DNA from: Spongiactinospora sp. TRM90649
GTDB taxonomy: Bacteria; Actinomycetota; Actinomycetes; Streptosporangiales; Streptosporangiaceae
Direction: 5' to 3'
NCBI RefSeq assembly: GCF_029382225.1
Contig: NZ_JARLTC010000021.1
Location: 62,001 to 126,000 of the forward strand
Length of the DNA stretch: 64,000 bases
Below, in pieces: positions 32,811 to 41,607 of the stretch. How positions within the stretch are numbered: the stretch's first letter is position 1; each line of letters opens with the position of its first letter. A program made the translations under genes and the position numbers. Below the pieces are notes generated by a model that did no database searches, was not told the origin of the DNA, and worked only from the letters and a program-made list of their open reading frames with translations.

Positions 32811-33392
32811 ATGGAGACGATGACGTTGTTGCGGCATGGGGAGACGGAGTGGAGCCGGGACGGGCGGCATACCGGGCGGACGGATGTGCCGTTGACGGCG
32901 AGGGGGCAGGGGCAGGCTCGGGCGCTCGCGCCGCTGGTGGAGGGGCGCGAGTTCGAGCTCGCGCTGGTCAGTCCGGCGCGGCGGGCGCGGGAGACGGCTG
33001 AGCTTGCCGGGCTCGCCCGCTACGAGGTCGAGCCCGATCTGTGGGAGTGGGACTACGGCGGTTATGAGGGCATCACGACCAGGCGGATCAGGGAGACCCG
33101 TCCGGGGTGGTACCTATGGCGTGATGGCGTGGTGCCCGGTGACGCGGACCATCCCGGCGAATCGATCGCGCAGGTGGGCGAGCGCGCGGACAAGGTGATC
33201 GCGCGTGCCCGCGCGACGGACGGCGCCGTTGCCGTCGTCGCCCACGGGCACATGCTGAGGGTGCTGGCGGCGCGGTGGCTGGGACTGCCACCGAAGGACG
33301 GCCGACTGTTCCGGCTCGATACCGGCACCTTCAGCGAACTCGGCTACGAACACGACATTCCGGTAATCCTCCACTGGAACTCGCGCGTCTAA
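32811..33392 (+). CDS. histidine phosphatase (phosphoglycerate-mutase-like)
   Basis: A 193-residue protein of the histidine phosphatase superfamily: LLRHGETEWS contains the phospho-accepting His, and VVAHGHMLRVLAARWLG provides the second His. Other signatures are SPARRARETAEL and DLWEWDYGGYEG. GGAGGGG lies just before the ATG at 32811. Possible substrates are sugar phosphates or small phosphoesters. It stands alone between hypothetical genes. Confidence 0.93.
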   Translation: METMTLLRHGETEWSRDGRHTGRTDVPLTARGQGQARALAPLVEGREFELALVSPARRARETAELAGLARYEVEPDLWEWDYGGYEGITTRRIRETRPGWYLWRDGVVPGDADHPGESIAQVGERADKVIARARATDGAVAVVAHGHMLRVLAARWLGLPPKDGRLFRLDTGTFSELGYEHDIPVILHWNSRV

Positions 33393-33452
33393 CGGTTTTG
33401 GAGCACGACGGAGGGGTCGGATGAGTCGGGTGCGCACCGCGTGGCGGCGGGT

Positions 33453-33513
33453 GGGCGCCGTGTGGGCTACGGCACCCGAATATCTGGAGGGCGCCGTGTG
33501 GGCTACGGCACCC
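33453..33513. repeat. 25-bp direct repeat, 36-bp period
   Basis: Two identical 25-base copies (33453-33477 and 33489-33513) separated by 11 bases. Each contains GGGCGCCGTGTGGG followed by CTACGGCACCC. Only two copies, so it is not a CRISPR array. It lies in the gap downstream of the phosphatase gene. Confidence 0.8.
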
Positions 33514-33600
33514 CTTGACCACGCGATGAGAACGACCGCCCCCACGAGCGCATGCCGGATCGACCGCCGTCGCCGGCGCTCGCGAACCGCCGGGCCGGGC

Positions 33601-33870
33601 TCAGGCGGCCTCCGCGTGTGGCGCGGGACCACGCCCGGTCAGCCATTCGAGCACCTTGCGGTGGCCGTGGCAGGCGTCCTCGTAGTGGGTCCACCTCCAG
33701 TAGCGCGGATGGTCGCGCACCCCGACGACCCAGGTCCGATAGGACACGTCGCGTGGCATACCGTCCGCCGACGCCGCGGCCGCGACGCCGTAGGTCCGGA
33801 TCACGACGCGCCCGCCTGGCGCGAACAGCACGTCGTCCGCCACCGGATACAAGGTCATCTGATCGAGCAT
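33601..33870 (-). CDS. hypothetical protein, 89 aa
   Basis: An 89-residue soluble protein. Its first half is beta-rich with LYPVADDVLFAPGGRVVIRTY. The second half holds many aromatic and His residues (HPRYWRWTHYEDACHGHRKVLEWL). The balanced composition and normal third-position GC suggest a real gene. The ATG at 33870 has GGGGG 8 bases upstream. It lies between the phosphatase gene and the DUF397/XRE cassette. I do not recognise it. Confidence 0.55.
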   Translation of the reverse strand: MLDQMTLYPVADDVLFAPGGRVVIRTYGVAAAASADGMPRDVSYRTWVVGVRDHPRYWRWTHYEDACHGHRKVLEWLTGRGPAPHAEAA

Positions 33871-33985
33871 GCTTCAGGCCCCCAACGAACCGATCGTGGG
33901 CCCGAATCTGCCGGACGGACGAGACCACCCCGTTAAATCATCCCGCGCGCCCTGTTAAGCCGGTGCGCCGGATGTGAAAACGGCG

Positions 33986-34222
33986 TTACACGAGCAGGCT
34001 GTCGAACTCGCCGTCCTTGACCCCCATGACGAGCGCCCGCATCTCCTCGCGCGTGTAGATGAGCGCGGGCCCCTGCGGGAACCGGGAGTTTCGGACCGCG
34101 ACACTTCCGTCCGGAAGCTTCGCCAGCTCAACGCAGTTCCCCGTCGAATTGCTCCGCCGGGACTTGCGCCAGCTCACGTCGATCAGGTCATGTGCGGGCA
34201 TGCCGTTGTAGGTGAGGTTCAT
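33986..34222 (-). CDS. DUF397 protein (whiJ/abaA-type cassette)
   Basis: A 78-residue DUF397 protein with the diagnostic VSWRKSRRSNSTGNCVELAKL and VAVRNSRFPQGPALIYTREE. DUF397 proteins are small partners of XRE-DUF5753 regulators and have been described as antagonists of those regulators in Streptomyces (Scr1/Scr2-type and whiJ loci). It starts immediately after the stop of the XRE gene with no gap, so the two are co-translated. Confidence 0.93.
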   Translation of the reverse strand: MNLTYNGMPAHDLIDVSWRKSRRSNSTGNCVELAKLPDGSVAVRNSRFPQGPALIYTREEMRALVMGVKDGEFDSLLV

Positions 34223-35089
34223 TTAGATCTCTCTGAGAAGTTCGCCGAGGATCTCGGCAGTGCCCCCAGGAGTGGTGCTTTCCACGCACAACTGCTCCAT
34301 GGCCGTCAGGTACGGGTCAACGTCCTCACGTTTGTCCAGGTAGAGGGCACCCCAGAGCTGCTCGACGTATACGACGTCCGACAGGTCGGACTCGGGAAAC
34401 CGCAGAATGCTGAAGGCGCCTCCCTCGGCGGCGTGCATGCCGAACCGAAAAGGCATCACCTGGATGGTGATGTTGGGCAGGGTGGCGACCTCCTGCAAAT
34501 GGTGAAGCTGCTCGCGCATGATGGCCGGCCCGCCGATGGGCCGTTTCAGCGCCGCCTCGTCGATGACGGCCCACAACCGCAGGCCGTCCTTCTTGGTCAG
34601 GCGCTCTTGCCGTTGCATGCGCAGATGCACGCGTCGCTCGATGTCATCCGCAGAGTCGTCGGGGTAACCCAACTGGACCACGGTCCGCGCGTACGCCGTC
34701 GTCTGAAGCAGGCCGGGAACGAACTGCACCTCGTAAGTGCGGATGACGCTCGCCGCCTCTTCCAGTCCGACATAGGTGTTGAACCAGCCCGGCAGGACGT
34801 CGCCGTACTTGTGCCACCACCCAGGGGTGTTCGCCTCGCGGACCATCTCCAGCAGGCTCCGCCGCTCGGCGTCGTCGAGCACACCGTACAGCGTGAGCAG
34901 GTCTTCTACGTCACGGGTCTTGAATCCGACGCGTCCGAGCTCCATCCGGCTGATCTTGGACTCGGAGGCGCGGATGTGAAATCCCGCCGCCTCACGGGTG
35001 AGTCCTCTGCTCTCACGCAACCGGCGCAGGCTCGCGCCCAGCATGATGCGCCGGACAGTCGAGCCGGTTCCCGGCGGATCCATCGACAC
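34223..35089 (-). CDS. XRE-DUF5753 regulator (WhiJ-like)
   Basis: A 288-residue regulator. Helix-turn-helix at about 18-75 (LGASLRRLRESRGLTREAAG, SESKISRMELGRVGFK), then DUF5753 with WWHKYGDVLPGWFNTYVGLEEAA and FVPGLLQTTAYARTVV. The GTG start at 35089 is supported by AGGAG 6 bases upstream. It is followed without a gap by DUF397 and is divergent from an RsbW-like ATPase. This three-gene set matches the whiJ and abaA loci of Streptomyces, which affect development and antibiotic production. Targets here are unknown. Confidence 0.92.
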   Translation of the reverse strand: MSMDPPGTGSTVRRIMLGASLRRLRESRGLTREAAGFHIRASESKISRMELGRVGFKTRDVEDLLTLYGVLDDAERRSLLEMVREANTPGWWHKYGDVLPGWFNTYVGLEEAASVIRTYEVQFVPGLLQTTAYARTVVQLGYPDDSADDIERRVHLRMQRQERLTKKDGLRLWAVIDEAALKRPIGGPAIMREQLHHLQEVATLPNITIQVMPFRFGMHAAEGGAFSILRFPESDLSDVVYVEQLWGALYLDKREDVDPYLTAMEQLCVESTTPGGTAEILGELLREI

Positions 35090-35210
35090 GTGCTGCTCCT
35101 TGGTCGTTTCCGTTATTTACAGTCTGTCACTTTGCGGGCCGAAGATCAGGACCCGCGGCCGACTTCCCCTTTGCTGCCGATTTACCGGTTCAAGGGGTAA
35201 CGGTAGCGCC

Positions 35211-35264
35211 TGCACGACCCCGATGCACGTGCATCCGCTCTTGCACCTGCACGCTAGTTTGCAC
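35211..35264. promoter_or_regulatory. cluster of TGCAC half-sites between divergent cassette genes
   Basis: TGCAC occurs at 35211, 35224, 35242, 35248 and 35260, and ATGCACGTGCAT (35223-35234) is a perfect 12-bp palindrome. The cluster sits just before the ATPase gene and 120-175 bp upstream of the XRE start. It shares the TTGCAC core with the two sites at 11480-11496. It is a likely operator for XRE-DUF5753 proteins (inference). Confidence 0.55.
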
Positions 35265-35276
35265 CATCATGATCCT

Positions 35277-35885
35277 GTGCAGTCCGCTCACAACGGAGTA
35301 CTACGGGCCTTCGGTCAATGGACCACGCTGGGCTGGTGGCCTCCGGTGGGATGGTGGCCCGACGCCGCGCGCGATCTGCTGACCATCACCCCCGACGCCA
35401 CGCCGGCCAGCGCCACGTTCGTGTTGCCGCCAAGCGCCGAGTCCGTACACTCCTCCCGCAGCTTCGCCATGGGGACCCTCACCGGATGGGGGCTTCCCGA
35501 GCTCAACGAGAACATGGAGCTGATCGTTTCGGAGCTGGCCACCAACGCGCTTCGGCACGGCCTTTCCCTGGGAGACCCGGCGCGCGCCGCCGAACGGCGG
35601 CCGGAACGCGACTCCAGGATCGAGGAGATCCGCCTCTCGCTGGTACGCCGGGGCAACCTGGTGACCTGCGCGATCGCGGACCCGGGCGCCACCGGGCCGG
35701 TGCTGCGCTACCCGGGGCCGCTGGAGCCCGGCGGGCTCGGGCTGCACATCGTCGAGTCGCTCAGCGCCCGATGGGGCTGGTCACCGCTCCCGCCGTACGG
35801 CAAGATCGTCTGGGCGGTCCTCGCCGCTCAGACGGCGCAATGCCGGCCGAGCGATCCACCTGGGACGCCCGAGCTCACACGGTGA
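35277..35885 (+). CDS. RsbW-like ATP-binding protein (HATPase_c, anti-sigma type)
   Basis: About 202 residues. After an N-terminal Trp-rich segment (TLGWWPPVGWWPDA) there is a GHKL ATPase domain with the N-box ELIVSELATNALRHG, an AIADPGATGPV motif and GGLGLHIVESLSARWGW. This class binds ATP and can inhibit sigma factors or act in regulatory cascades. It is the third member of the whiJ/abaA-type cassette. The start is uncertain: GTG 35277 would allow a leaderless message, while ATG 35223 lies inside the palindromic operator. The last 11 bases overlap the convergent P450 gene. Confidence 0.8.
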   Translation: MQSAHNGVLRAFGQWTTLGWWPPVGWWPDAARDLLTITPDATPASATFVLPPSAESVHSSRSFAMGTLTGWGLPELNENMELIVSELATNALRHGLSLGDPARAAERRPERDSRIEEIRLSLVRRGNLVTCAIADPGATGPVLRYPGPLEPGGLGLHIVESLSARWGWSPLPPYGKIVWAVLAAQTAQCRPSDPPGTPELTR

Positions 35886-37050
35886 CCGGCAGCTCCTTGA
35901 TCCCGTTGATGAAGTTGGAGACCAGCCGTCTGGCCGGTCCGGCGGGACGGATGCCCGGCATGCGCTCGGCCAGCACCTCGAACAGCACGCGCAGCTCCAG
36001 CCGGGCCAGGTGCGCCCCCAGGCAGAAGTGCGGTCCCCCGCCGCCGAAGGCGACGTGCGGGTTGGGGTCCCGGCCGATGTCGAAGCGCCCGGCGTCGGGG
36101 AACACGTCCTCGTCGCGGTTGGCGGCGGCGTAGTACAGGACGACCTTGTCGCCCTCGCGGATCCGCTGCCCGCGGATCTCGGTGTCCCGCGTCGCCGTAC
36201 GGCGGAAGGCCATCAGCGGCGAGACCCACCGCAGCACCTCGTCGGGCAGGGTCCGCAGCAGCGACCGGTCGGCGAGCAGGCGCTCCCACTCCCCCGGGTG
36301 CTCGAAGAAGGCCAGCATCCCGCCGCTGACGGCGTGCCGGGTGGTCTCGTTGCCCGCCACCGCCAGCAGGGTCACGAACATCCCGACCTCCACCTCGCTC
36401 AGCGTGTCCTCCCCGCTGACCAGCCGGCTGATCAGGTCGTCCGCCGGGCGTTCGCGGCGGGCGTCGGCCTGGGTGACGCCGTAGTGGAACAGGCTGTTGA
36501 TCGGATCGGTGTGCGCGGCCCGCACCTCGGGGTCGTCGAAGCCGATCAGCCGGTTGGACCAGCGGAAGATCCGTTCGTGGTCCTCGGGGGGCGCTCCCAG
36601 CAGCTCGCAGATCACGTGCAGCGGCAGCGGCGCGGCGATCTCGGTGACGAAGTCCACATTCCCGGTGCCGACTCCGTCGATCAGCCGATGGCACACGGCA
36701 CGGATGTGGTCTTCGAGGCGCGCGATCACGCGTGGGGTGAATCCACGGTTGACCACCGCGCGCAATGCGGTGTGCCGGGGTGGGTCCTGATTCAGAAGGA
36801 TCATGCGATCTCGTCGCAGACGCTCCTCATCCGCGTCGTAGAGCATTGACGAGCGGCGATATGAGGAGAACAGTGCCGGATGACGAGAAACATAAGTTAC
36901 GTCTTCATGGCGAGTGAGCGCCCAGAACCCCGGCCAGTCGGGATCCGGGTGCCAGAAGACCGGGGCGTTCGCCCGTAACCAGGCGAACTGGTCGTGGGGA
37001 ACGCCCAGCCCGTATGGCTCCGCGGAGAAGATATCGATGTCGGGGGTCAT
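35875..37050 (-). CDS. cytochrome P450
   Basis: A 391-residue soluble bacterial P450. The I-helix oxygen-activation motif is LLAVAGNETTRHAV, with an ExxR-type EVLRW, and the heme loop FGGGGPHFCLG supplies Cys343 as iron ligand. It is a monooxygenase that needs a ferredoxin and reductase, neither encoded nearby. The overall pattern resembles steroid or branched-lipid hydroxylases, but the substrate is not assignable. The ATG at 37050 has no ribosome binding site, and a promoter at 37058-37086 would start transcription at or next to the ATG, so the message is probably leaderless. Confidence 0.95.
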   Translation of the reverse strand: MTPDIDIFSAEPYGLGVPHDQFAWLRANAPVFWHPDPDWPGFWALTRHEDVTYVSRHPALFSSYRRSSMLYDADEERLRRDRMILLNQDPPRHTALRAVVNRGFTPRVIARLEDHIRAVCHRLIDGVGTGNVDFVTEIAAPLPLHVICELLGAPPEDHERIFRWSNRLIGFDDPEVRAAHTDPINSLFHYGVTQADARRERPADDLISRLVSGEDTLSEVEVGMFVTLLAVAGNETTRHAVSGGMLAFFEHPGEWERLLADRSLLRTLPDEVLRWVSPLMAFRRTATRDTEIRGQRIREGDKVVLYYAAANRDEDVFPDAGRFDIGRDPNPHVAFGGGGPHFCLGAHLARLELRVLFEVLAERMPGIRPAGPARRLVSNFINGIKELPVTV

Positions 37051-37057
37051 GCAACGC

Positions 37058-37086
37058 GTTCTATTGTGGCCGGCTCATCCCGTCAA
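37058..37086 (-). promoter_or_regulatory. promoter of the P450 gene (leaderless)
   Basis: On the minus strand, TTGACG (37081-37086), 17 bp, TAGAAC (37058-37063). The -10 box ends 7 bases before the ATG, predicting a leaderless transcript. Confidence 0.55.
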
Positions 37087-37160
37087 GGATGTGATCTGCA
37101 TTACCGTGGTTGCCTATGGCACTCGGTTAGTCCCGCGCGACCCCCGAAGAGAGCTGAGAG

Positions 37161-39566
37161 ATGGAAGATCACCTGCTCGGCTGGCTCAGAACCCTCGATG
37201 AAGACCGGCTCGCCCGCCTCCTCGCCAACCGGCCCGACGCCATCGCGGCCCCGTGGCCGCGCCGCCTCGACACGCTGGCGCAGCGCCTCGGCAACGGCTT
37301 CGCGGTGATGGAGGCGCTGCGCGGGCTGCCCTTGCCGTGCCTGGAGACCGCGCAGGCGTGCGCGGTGCTCGGCGGCTCGCCCACCCCGGCCGAGCTGGCC
37401 CGGCTGCTCGACGTGCGCGAGGAGGACGTCCGGCCCTGGCTCGACCGGCTCTTCGACCACGCGCTCGGCTGGCCTGACGACGACGGCAGGGTGCACCTCG
37501 CGCAGGCGGTGTCGCGCTGGTGGGCCGCCCCGTGCGGGCTCGGTGAGCCGCTGTCGAGCTACCTCAACTCCTGGACGATCAGCACCGACGCGCTGCGCTC
37601 GCTGGCGCGCGGCCTCGGCGTCGCCTCGCACGGGCCCAAACGCCGCGTCGCGGCCAAGGTGACCGAGATCCTGACCGACCCGGCCCAGGTCGAGGCCCTG
37701 CTGGAGACGGCCCCGGCGGGCGGCAGGAAGCTGGCCGAGGAGTTCGCCTGGGACGGCCCGGTGCGCGACGTGGACGGCGGGCGGTTCGTCACCCCCGGCA
37801 CCCCCGAGAAGTGGGCCGCCGACCACGGGTTGCTGTACCGCCCGAGCTGGAACGTCGCGGAGATGCCGCGCGAGGTGGCGCTCGCCGTGCGCGGCCCCGG
37901 CTACCACCCGCCGCTGACGCAGGCCCCGCCCGAGCTGGCCACCCTCCCGGTCGATCCCGAGGAGGTCGACCATCTGATGGCGCTGGCCGCGCCGCATGTG
38001 GTGGAACGTTGCGCGGCGCTGCTGGACAACACCGCGAAGACCCCGCTGCCGCTGCTCAAGAGCGGCGGCGTGGGCGTGCGCGAGGTGCGCAGGGTCGCCA
38101 AGGAGACCGCCTGCGACGAGGACGAGACCCGGCTGCTGCTGGAGATCTGCGCGGTGGCCAGGCTGCTGGCGTGGGACGAAGGGGCCGGGGGCCTGGTGCC
38201 GACCGACCGTTTCGACCACTGGCGGCTCGACGACGGCGCGGCCCGGCTGCGCACGTTGCTCTCGGCGTGGTGGCGAATGGAGCGCTCCTCGCTGCGCAGG
38301 GTGGACGGCAAGTACACGACGGTGCTCGGCGACGACTCGGCGGGCCCGATGATCGCCCGGATTCGCCGCTCGGTGCTCGGCGTGCTCGCCGGGCTGCCCG
38401 CCGCCACCGCGCATACGAGCCGCGCCGAGCTGGTGCGTCACGTGCACTGGTACGCGCCCACGCTGGACATCGCGCTGCTGGCCGAGATCACCCCGGCCGT
38501 GCTGGACGAGGCCCGGCTGCTCGGCCTGATCGCGCATGACGCGATCACCGACCTCGGGCGGGCGCTGGCCGTCCTGGATCGCCTGGCGGGCAGTGAGAAC
38601 GACGACTGCTCGCCCGCCGTGGAGCACGACCCCGCGCTGGTGGAGTGCTCGGCCAGGGCGCTGGCCAGCGTCCGGCGCAGCGCGCTGTTCGGGGCCGACC
38701 TGACGGCCGTCGTCACCGGCCCGCCGTCGGCGGAGCTGGCCGCGCTGCTCGACCGCGCCGCCGACCGCGAGTCGCGAGGGGCGGCCTCCGCGTCGGTCTG
38801 GCGGTTCTCCCGGCAGAGCGTGCGCAGGGCGCTCGACGCGGGCGACACCCCCGAGGGCCTGCTGGACGACCTGGCCACGGTGGGCACGGTCCCCCAGCCG
38901 CTGAACTACCTGATCCACGACGTGGCGCGGCGGCACGGCGAGGTGACCGTGACCACCGTGTCGTGCATCGTGCAGGCGTCCGACCCGGTCCTGCTGGCCG
39001 AGATCGCGGCCAACCGGCGGCTGTCCCGGCTGGGGTTGCGGGTGCTCGCGCCGACGGTCCTGGCGGGGTCGGCCCCCGCCGACCGCACGCTCGCGGCGCT
39101 GCGCGAGGCCGGTTACGCGCCGGTGCCCGTCGACGACACCGGCGAGATCACGATCCGCCGCGCCAAGATCGAGGAACCGCAGGGCGGCCGGCTCATCCTG
39201 CTGCCCGGCGGCCAGGTGGCCGAGCTGGAGGCCCCGCCGGGCGCGCTGATGGAGCCGGTGCCCGATCCGCGCGAGCACGCCAGGCGGCTGCTCACCATGG
39301 GCGACCCCGAGCGCCAGCAGGGCGGCCGCACCTGGGCCGTGATCGGCCGGAACGCCACGCGGCTGCCCACGGCGCAGCAGTCGCTGCTCGGGTTCGTCGT
39401 CGATCGCGGGGTGCGGGCGGCGATCACCCTCACCGACGGCCTGACGGCGACGATCAGCCACGGCGAGCTGCGGCCGGGGGTGCTCGACGCCTGGTGTGAG
39501 GAGGCCGGCGACTACCTGGAGTTCCCACTGGCGGAGATCGTCGAGGTGCGGGGCTCGCACGTGTAG
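37161..39566 (+). CDS. helicase-associated domain protein (XPB N-terminal-like), no helicase core
   Basis: An 801-residue protein of the actinobacterial helicase-associated family (Helicase_C_3/XPB-DRD-like). It is rich in Ala/Leu helices and winged-helix-like segments, with TQASDPVLLAEI-type sequence near residue 610 (SCIVQASDPVLLAEIAANR) and a C-terminal GRLILLPGGQVAELEAP. No Walker A or DEAD motif is present, so it does not unwind DNA by itself. In related genomes such genes sit next to an XPB-like helicase (from memory); none is visible here. The ATG follows a GAGAG-type site. DNA repair involvement is inferred. Confidence 0.8.
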   Translation: MEDHLLGWLRTLDEDRLARLLANRPDAIAAPWPRRLDTLAQRLGNGFAVMEALRGLPLPCLETAQACAVLGGSPTPAELARLLDVREEDVRPWLDRLFDHALGWPDDDGRVHLAQAVSRWWAAPCGLGEPLSSYLNSWTISTDALRSLARGLGVASHGPKRRVAAKVTEILTDPAQVEALLETAPAGGRKLAEEFAWDGPVRDVDGGRFVTPGTPEKWAADHGLLYRPSWNVAEMPREVALAVRGPGYHPPLTQAPPELATLPVDPEEVDHLMALAAPHVVERCAALLDNTAKTPLPLLKSGGVGVREVRRVAKETACDEDETRLLLEICAVARLLAWDEGAGGLVPTDRFDHWRLDDGAARLRTLLSAWWRMERSSLRRVDGKYTTVLGDDSAGPMIARIRRSVLGVLAGLPAATAHTSRAELVRHVHWYAPTLDIALLAEITPAVLDEARLLGLIAHDAITDLGRALAVLDRLAGSENDDCSPAVEHDPALVECSARALASVRRSALFGADLTAVVTGPPSAELAALLDRAADRESRGAASASVWRFSRQSVRRALDAGDTPEGLLDDLATVGTVPQPLNYLIHDVARRHGEVTVTTVSCIVQASDPVLLAEIAANRRLSRLGLRVLAPTVLAGSAPADRTLAALREAGYAPVPVDDTGEITIRRAKIEEPQGGRLILLPGGQVAELEAPPGALMEPVPDPREHARRLLTMGDPERQQGGRTWAVIGRNATRLPTAQQSLLGFVVDRGVRAAITLTDGLTATISHGELRPGVLDAWCEEAGDYLEFPLAEIVEVRGSHV

Positions 39567-39615
39567 CGATCGAGTGCCGGCGGGGATTGATCCCGACCCG
39601 TTCCATGCGTTTCGA

Positions 39616-39634
39616 TGAGGTTAGGCTAACCTTC
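39616..39634 (+). promoter_or_regulatory. IdeR/DtxR-type iron box
   Basis: TGAGGTTAGGCTAACCTTC closely matches the consensus operator TTAGGTTAGGCTAACCTAA. It lies in a larger imperfect palindrome (39611-39640), 23 bp before the ABC ATPase start, so iron repression is expected. Confidence 0.85.
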
Positions 39635-39656
39635 ATCGAAGGCGGAAGGAGCGACG

Positions 39657-40481
39657 TTGGGCTTCAACGGCACGGACGCGCGACTGCACGGCAGCGGCCT
39701 CACCCTCGGCTACGGCGAACGCGAGATCGCCGCCGACCTCTCGATCACCATCCCCGACCGGTCGTTCACCGTGATCATCGGCCCCAACGCCTGCGGCAAG
39801 TCGACCACGCTGCGCGCGCTGGCCCGGATGCTCAAGCCGAGCGCCGGGTCCGTCTACCTGGACGGAAGCGTGATCACCTCACTGCCGTCGAAGGAGGTGG
39901 CCAGGCGTCTCGGGCTGCTGCCGCAGAGTTCGATCGTGCCCGACGGCATCACCGTCGCCGACCTGGTCTCGCGCGGGCGCTACCCGCACCAGCGGCTGAT
40001 GCGCCAGTGGTCGCGCGACGACGAGGCGGCGGTGGGGGCGGCGATGGCCGCGACCGACGTCCGCGACCTCGCCGACCGGCCGGTGGACGAGCTGTCCGGC
40101 GGGCAGCGGCAACGCGTCTGGCTGGCCATGGTGCTGGCCCAGCAGACCTCGATCCTGCTGCTCGACGAGCCGACCACGTTCCTGGACATCGCCCACCAGA
40201 TCGAGGTGCTCGACCTGTGCGCCGAGCTGCACGAGCAGGGACGCACGCTGGTCGCCGTGCTGCACGACCTGAACCAGGCGTGCCGTTACGCCACGCACCT
40301 GCTCGTGATGCGCGACGGGCGCATCGTCGCCGAGGGCGATCCGCGTGAGATCGTGACCGCCGAACTGGTGGCCGAGGTGTTCGAACTGCGCTGCGAGATC
40401 ATCGAGGATCCGCAGACCGGCACCCCGCTGATCGTCCCCGAGGCCCGCCGCCGCGTGCCGAGCGCGGCCGCCGCATCCTAG
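39657..40481 (+). CDS. iron-siderophore ABC transporter ATP-binding protein (FecE/FepC-like)
   Basis: A 274-residue ABC ATPase with GPNACGKSTT Walker A, LSGGQRQRVW signature and ILLLDEPTTFLDIAHQ Walker B, typical of siderophore importers. A TTG start at 39657 is chosen because AAGGAG lies 5 bases upstream. The iron box immediately before it supports iron regulation. No permease or binding-protein gene is adjacent, so it must serve a transporter encoded elsewhere. It is distinct from the B12-type btuD at 26836. Confidence 0.92.
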   Translation: MGFNGTDARLHGSGLTLGYGEREIAADLSITIPDRSFTVIIGPNACGKSTTLRALARMLKPSAGSVYLDGSVITSLPSKEVARRLGLLPQSSIVPDGITVADLVSRGRYPHQRLMRQWSRDDEAAVGAAMAATDVRDLADRPVDELSGGQRQRVWLAMVLAQQTSILLLDEPTTFLDIAHQIEVLDLCAELHEQGRTLVAVLHDLNQACRYATHLLVMRDGRIVAEGDPREIVTAELVAEVFELRCEIIEDPQTGTPLIVPEARRRVPSAAAAS

Positions 40482-40582
40482 GCTCCTCACGAAAACCCGC
40501 TCACGACGGGATTCCGCGCAGGACTCGTGCAGATCCCGTGCGGGCCCGGCGTTCCGCGGATGTGATCGTTTACGCTCCGCCC

Positions 40583-41578
40583 ATGGGTCTGGACGTGACG
40601 GACGTACCGCCGGAGACGACGCGCGGGCGACGGCGGCGCGGCCGATGGGTGAGCGCCCTGGCCTGGCTGCCGGCCGCGCCGGTGCTCGCCTGGACGGTGC
40701 TGCGGCTGACCGGGTGGGACGCCGGGTTCCGGTGGGTGCAGCTCGTCGCCTTCACTCCCTATGTCGCCCTGGCCTCGGTGGCCGTCTGCGCCGTGGTGTT
40801 CCTGCTGGGCCGCCGCCTGGCCGGTACGGCGTGCGCCGCCGCCGCGATCTGCCTGGCGCTGGCCGTCCTGCCCAGGGCGTTCGCCGAAGGCAATCCCCCG
40901 GCGGGCGGCCCGAACCTGCGGGTCATGGCCGCCAACCTGGCCAAGGGCGGCGCCGACGCCAACGCCCTGGCCAAGCTCATCCGCCGCGAGCGCCCCGACG
41001 TCATGGCCCTCCAGGAGATCACCCCGGCCGCCGCGCTGGCACTCGACGAGCACGGCCTGCGCGCCCTGCTGCCTTACCGGACCGAGTCACTGATCCGTCC
41101 CGGCGTGGGCGGTTCGGCGGTCTACGCCAGGTTCCCGGTCCGCGAGCTGACCCCGATCGACCTGGGGAACTTCGGCCAGTCCCGCGCGCTGCTGTCCCTG
41201 CCCTCGGGGCCGCCGGTGGAGATCGTCTCCGTTCATCCATGCGCCCCCGCCTACGACTACAAGTACGCCTGCTGGGCGGACGGCCTGCGCGCCCTGCCCC
41301 GGCCCGGCGCCACCCTCACGGTCCTCGCGGGCGACTTCAACGCGACGCTGGACCACGCCCCGATGCGCGACCTGGTGGCGAGCGGCTACCGCGACGCCGC
41401 CGACGTCACCGGCCACGGGCTCACGCCGACGTGGCCGATGCAGGGCTGGTCCACTCTGCCAGGGGTCACGCTGGACCACGTCCTGGCCGACCAGCGGATC
41501 GCGACGCTCGCCTTCCGCGCCCATCCGCTGGCGGGCACCGACCACAAGACGGTGGTCGCCGAGCTGCGGCTGCCATGA
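40583..41578 (+). CDS. membrane endonuclease/exonuclease/phosphatase-family protein
   Basis: A 331-residue protein with three N-terminal transmembrane helices (about 23-110) followed by an EEP-fold domain: LRVMAANLAKGG, VMALQEITP (metal-binding Glu), GDFNATLDHAPM, and a C-terminal TLDHVLADQRI/TDHKTVV. The catalytic domain would face outside the cell. It may act on nucleic acids or phospholipids. The ATG at 40583 lacks a ribosome binding site; TACGCT 7 bases upstream could be a -10 box for a leaderless message. Confidence 0.88.
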   Translation: MGLDVTDVPPETTRGRRRRGRWVSALAWLPAAPVLAWTVLRLTGWDAGFRWVQLVAFTPYVALASVAVCAVVFLLGRRLAGTACAAAAICLALAVLPRAFAEGNPPAGGPNLRVMAANLAKGGADANALAKLIRRERPDVMALQEITPAAALALDEHGLRALLPYRTESLIRPGVGGSAVYARFPVRELTPIDLGNFGQSRALLSLPSGPPVEIVSVHPCAPAYDYKYACWADGLRALPRPGATLTVLAGDFNATLDHAPMRDLVASGYRDAADVTGHGLTPTWPMQGWSTLPGVTLDHVLADQRIATLAFRAHPLAGTDHKTVVAELRLP

Positions 41579-41607
41579 CGATCCGCCGGGGTGCATAGAC
41601 TTCGTCT

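Noticed and set aside
33453..33513. CRISPR array
   Set aside because: Only two repeat copies, an 11-base spacer and no cas genes.
37101..39560. 819-codon minus-strand frame
   Set aside because: It is antisense to the helicase-associated gene, shows only Arg/Gln/Gly/His-rich sequence and has no ribosome binding site.
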